Source of the DNA: Musa acuminata AAA Group
Taxonomy: Eukaryota > Streptophyta > Magnoliopsida > Zingiberales > Musaceae
Assembly (NCBI RefSeq): GCF_036884655.1
Contig: NC_088356.1
Span: 12,304,501-12,368,500, forward strand
Length of the DNA: 64,000 bases
Direction of reading: 5' to 3'
Made by a program: the position numbers and the translations under genes. The notes beneath the pieces are model-generated. The model did not search any database. It saw nothing but the letters and a program-made list of their open reading frames with translations, and was not told the origin of the DNA. Positions 60,532 through 64,000 of this stretch are shown here, one piece after another (positions within the stretch are counted from its first letter, which is position 1; each line of letters starts with the position of its first letter).

Positions 60532-62144
60532 ATGGAGTTTGCCGGCAACCACGATGGTAACTCAATCACACGTCCACTTATATTCAATGGAACGGATTAC
60601 ATTTATTGGAAAACTAGAATGAGGATTTTTTCTAATTTCTATGGATTTTGAGTTATGGAACATTATGAAAAACGGCTTTCAAAAGTCTTATCTTCCAATG
60701 AACGATTGAAATGAGTTGGAGAAGAAGACTTTCTTTTTAAATGCCAAGGCTATGAATGCCTTGTTTTACGTTTTAGATAAAAATGAGTTCAATCGAGTGT
60801 TTATTTGTGAAACGACTTTCAATATTTGATACACACTCGAAATCACTCACGAATGCACTAGTAGAGTAAAGGATTCCAAAATAAATCTTTTAGTCTATAC
60901 TTAATAAATTGTTCCGAATGAAACCAAGTGAGACCATTGGAGACATGTACACCCGGTTTTCAGATATCGTCAACGGTCTAAAGGCATTTGGTAAAAGTTT
61001 TTCTAACTTTGAACTCGTTAATAAAATATTGAGATACATTCCAAAAAGTTGGGACCCTAAAGTAACGATCATTCAAGAGGCCAAAGAATTGAATAATTTT
61101 CCTCTCGAAGAATTTATCATGTAGTTAATAACTTATGAGATGACTTGCAATGCTCATGAAGAGCTTGAGAATAACCTTCCAAAAAATAGGAAGGATATGA
61201 TACTAAGAACTCATGAAGACCACTTAAAAGGAAGTTCAAGTGATGAGAATTATGATAATGATTTAGCACTATTGACAAGAAAGTTCAAAAAATTTATAAA
61301 AAGAAATAAATCTAAAAATGATACTAAAAATAAAATTAAACCAAAAAAAGAATAAGTTATATACTACGAATGCAAGAAGCTGGGACATTTCAAAAGCGAA
61401 TATCCCCAAGTGAAGAAGAAACAACCAAAGAAGAAGAAGGCGCTCAAAGCAATGTGGGATGATTCGAGCAATTCCAAAGACGAAGAATAAAGTAACAAGG
61501 AAATCATCAACTACGCAATAATGACTATCAAAGATGAGGTAAGTGGTTCATTAGATGCAAATTTATCTTTCAATGAGCTTTTAAGTATTTTTCATGATTT
61601 ATTCGATGAATGTAGAATAATGAGCAAAAAGTATAATTCTTTAAAAAATGAGCATGCCCTTTTAAATAATAAATTTGAAAAACTTAAGCATGATAATCCT
61701 TCGTTGCCTCTACACATTAAGTGTGAACACTAGAAGGAAAACTTGCATGTATATGAGCATGCACTTGAGAAGAAAAACTTATTACTCAAAGAAACTCTAG
61801 AAAAGTTTAAGATTGGTAGCAAGTCCTTGAATATGATCCTTACCACTAAGGGTCATGTTCATAGAAGAGGTAGAATCGGATTTGTGAGTAGCACTTACCA
61901 AAATCCAACCACTTTTGTTAAAGACCCTACCTTGCATGTATCACCCCGCATCAAATGTAACTTTTGTTGCAAACTCGGACATATTGTTTATAAATATCCA
62001 TTTAAGAGATATAGTTCACATAAGTTAATTTGGGTCCCTAAAGGAACCTTAAATGACCCAATACAAAATGGTAAGTTAGGTAGATCTATTTATGAGGAAC
62101 CCAAGGTTAAATGGGTACCTAAAAGAAAACCTAATTTCTTATAG
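60532..62144 (+). pseudogene. Copia gag remnant (SIRE/Maximus type)
   Basis: An ATG at 60532 opens a frame with FNGTDYIYWKTRM, typical of copia gag (UBN2-type) proteins. The frame is then broken repeatedly (stops and shifts between 60640 and 60905, stops at 61122, 61353, 61488 and 61731). Readable parts: 60909-61121 (METYTRF-like GDMYTRFSDIVNGLK, YIPKSWDPKV), an acidic/lysine linker 61140-61352, an incomplete zinc knuckle near 61362-61398, a coiled-coil-like part 61521-61730, and 61743-62141 with a second knuckle CNFCCKLGH and repeated WVPK motifs. These trailing blocks are characteristic of the long SIRE-lineage gag. Not functional. Confidence 0.75.
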
Positions 62145-63129
62145 ATATGTTTACAATCACAAGCTAGGAGCAAAAATGATATTTTGATAGTGGATGCTTA
62201 AGGCTTATCACTGAAGATCCAAAATACTTTATAAAGCTCTTTAGTCAAAATAATAAAGAAAATATCATTAGAATTAGAACTATCGGTAACAAAATAATTT
62301 TAAATAAAGATACTTTATATTCAACGAAATCATGCTTAATGATTTAATGATATAATTTAAAATCCTATGTTTTGAAATTATGTGCTACACATTTGATCTT
62401 GAATATTTTTTTTTTCATTTTTTAAACAATAATACATGTTTTATTTTGCATAAAAGATAAAGGCATGCTCGTATAAAATAAATCACATAAATTGAAACAC
62501 AAAAAAAGGAGAATGCATTATTCTTGAAAATGTCTATATTCCTAAAATCTTATCAAATTTTCAGTGAATCTATTTATGTCACTTTGAATCTCTTGAGTGA
62601 CTTCGATGATTTAATGATTTGAATTTAAATAAGTTTTATCCTAATCATGATCTTGACATTTCGATATTTGATACTTGAGTTTTTGATAAACCCTTCAATT
62701 AAAAATGGTTTATGTAGTGTCTTTCAGTATTAAATAATGATGCATGATTTTTTTATGAAATACTAGAGCATACTTAGCTATCCTTAATCTTATAGGAAAT
62801 TATCTACGTTGCTTCCATTAGGTTTTTCAAAAGGAGGGGGTGATGATAACTTTGGATTTGTTGAGATGATATGTCGCTATTTACAACTTTAGATGTACCC
62901 TACATGAAATAATCTTCTTATTTTTTAAAGATATTCTTCGATACAAATCTTGATTCTTTCACCTTATTTCTTTTTAAGCTCTTCACAAAACTCTTCTCCC
63001 ACGGCCCTCCATCAACCAAGGAAATGAGTTATACGAATAAACCATGATATATCATTTCTTGATGTTTGTGACATGAATTGTATTATAAAATTTCTTATAT
63101 TTATAATTTGTATGGTTAAATAATTAATG

Positions 63130-63690
63130 CACATGGATCGAAAAGTGTTAGCTTGCTCATCTTAAAAGTGCAGTGAAGCTTGCATTTTTAATAATAAAAA
63201 AAGTGATGACTTGAACGCTAAATTTAGGATTAGTAAACATTAGCTTGAATATATTTGGATATTGACTTGAATGATTATCACATGTAGAATGCTAAAAATG
63301 GCTGCTAGGTTGTCAATGGTAAAAAGTTATAGCTTGAAGATAGAAGGGAGTGCACTAGCAATAGCACTGCTGGATTGGCGATGGCATCGCTAGAGCACAC
63401 TGTCTCTAGGCGGTAGCACCACCCAGCTAGCGGTACCACTGCCTGCAACTCTCCCCTATAAAATCTCTTTTAGGGCCGATGGTAGAACTGCCCCCAACTG
63501 TCTCTACACCCCTCTAAACCTCTCCATACCCCCTATTCCTCTTACTATCCCTCTAGAAACTCAAGAAAACCCTTATCCTTTGCAAATCTAAAGATCAATC
63601 TCAACTCTTCAAGAGATCACTATAAGGGTAATCCTCAAAACCTTTCTCTCAATTCATTAATAAATCTTGCTTCTTATAGTTTTCTCATTG
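63130..63690 (+). repeat. U3-like segment related in design to the 59.3-kb LTR
   Basis: Five near-palindromic boxes (about 63357-63371, 63377-63392, 63409-63424, 63429-63444, 63478-63493) of the same GCGGTAGCACCACC/GCGGTACCACTGCC type surround a TATAAAAT at 63457-63464, followed by a CT-rich leader. The ends were not found, so this could be a piece of a different LTR family. Confidence 0.45.
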
Positions 63691-63694
63691 ATAA

Positions 63695-64000
63695 TGTTAG
63701 AGTTGGCCTCAAAAAATTTACCAAAGGGTAATTTGACAACCCAATAAAGACAATAAAGCATAAAAAATAAAAGAGACAAGAACACTAGATTTACGTGGTT
63801 CAATCAATTGACCTACAGATGAAGGAGGAGCAAATCACTACTATAAAAGGGACAATTACAAATACCTTAGGAAGATGTTCCTAGGCTATAAAACACTTGA
63901 AACTACTAAACAAGAAAAACCTAAAGCAAACAATTAGGTTTTCTTATGGTGTATCTGACTTTAAAAGCTCAGACCCTTATTTATAGTTGTAATAGGAGAT
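63695..64000. repeat. Probable start of another LTR, cut by the window end
   Basis: TGTTAGAGTTGGCC starts a block with TTTACGTGGTTCAATCAA and an ACTATAAAAGGGACAATTAC stretch, words common in plant LTRs. Only about 300 bases are visible. Confidence 0.4.

Larger units (their letters stand above)
59294..62870 (+). mobile_element. SIRE/Maximus-like copia retrotransposon, decayed and truncated
   Basis: A 5' LTR, primer-binding site and broken gag region are recognisable. After about 62150 only decayed text with many stops remains. A purine-rich AAAAGGAGGGGGTGATGAT stretch near 62829-62846 could be an internal or polypurine-tract remnant. No matching 3' LTR was found inside the window. Lineage is inferred from the long LTR and the gag type. 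Confidence 0.7.

Overview
The window is plant nuclear DNA. It has intron-rich genes with GT-AG splice sites, plant-only families (egg-cell-secreted EC1, WRKY group IIb, plastid bL19 with a transit peptide, GATA26-type factor), Ty1/copia retrotransposons and long (TA)n microsatellites. Dispersed repeats built on GGTACCG/TACCGTACCGG motifs make a monocot of the banana family (Musa/Ensete) my best guess. That is recognition, not proof.

Layout. 1-716 is the 3' end of the pseudouridine synthase CBF5/dyskerin gene (+). 8.3-11.0 kb is a complete six-exon WRKY group IIb gene (+). 11.6-12.1 kb is a one-exon EC1 gene (+). 12.5-15.4 kb is a six-exon L7Ae/L30e-domain gene (+), possibly an Rpp38/Pop3-like RNase P/MRP subunit. 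16.15-16.93 kb holds a promoter-like triple repeat and a tandem duplication with no recognised gene. 17.05-24.93 kb is a decayed copia element sitting inside a reverse-oriented copy of its own LTR, so both ends form large inverted repeats. 27.7-31.8 kb is a complete eight-exon RABD2 (Rab1/Ypt1) GTPase gene (-). 32.2-34.3 kb is repeats, and 34.35-37.7 kb is a broken, partly inverted second RABD2 copy carrying a small terminal-inverted-repeat transposon. 39.8-42.3 kb is the plastid ribosomal protein bL19 gene (+). 43.5-45.2 kb is NDPK1 (-). 45.2-51.8 kb is AT-rich DNA without a recognised gene. 51.8-58.4 kb is an eight-exon GATA26/27-type gene (+). 58.8-64.0 kb is a tandem-repeat array followed by a decayed SIRE/Maximus-like copia element and further LTR-like pieces.

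The genes are unrelated single-copy housekeeping or regulatory genes with no operon-like logic. The most unusual material is structural: the self-nested copia LTRs with hairpin potential, the rearranged RABD2 duplication whose unduplicated intron supplies an empty site for a transposon insertion, and LTR U3 regions with arrays of near-palindromic GGTGGTACCGCC boxes. I found no CRISPR array, bacterial operon or clearly new protein system. Exon boundaries were set by reading splice sites and frames by eye.
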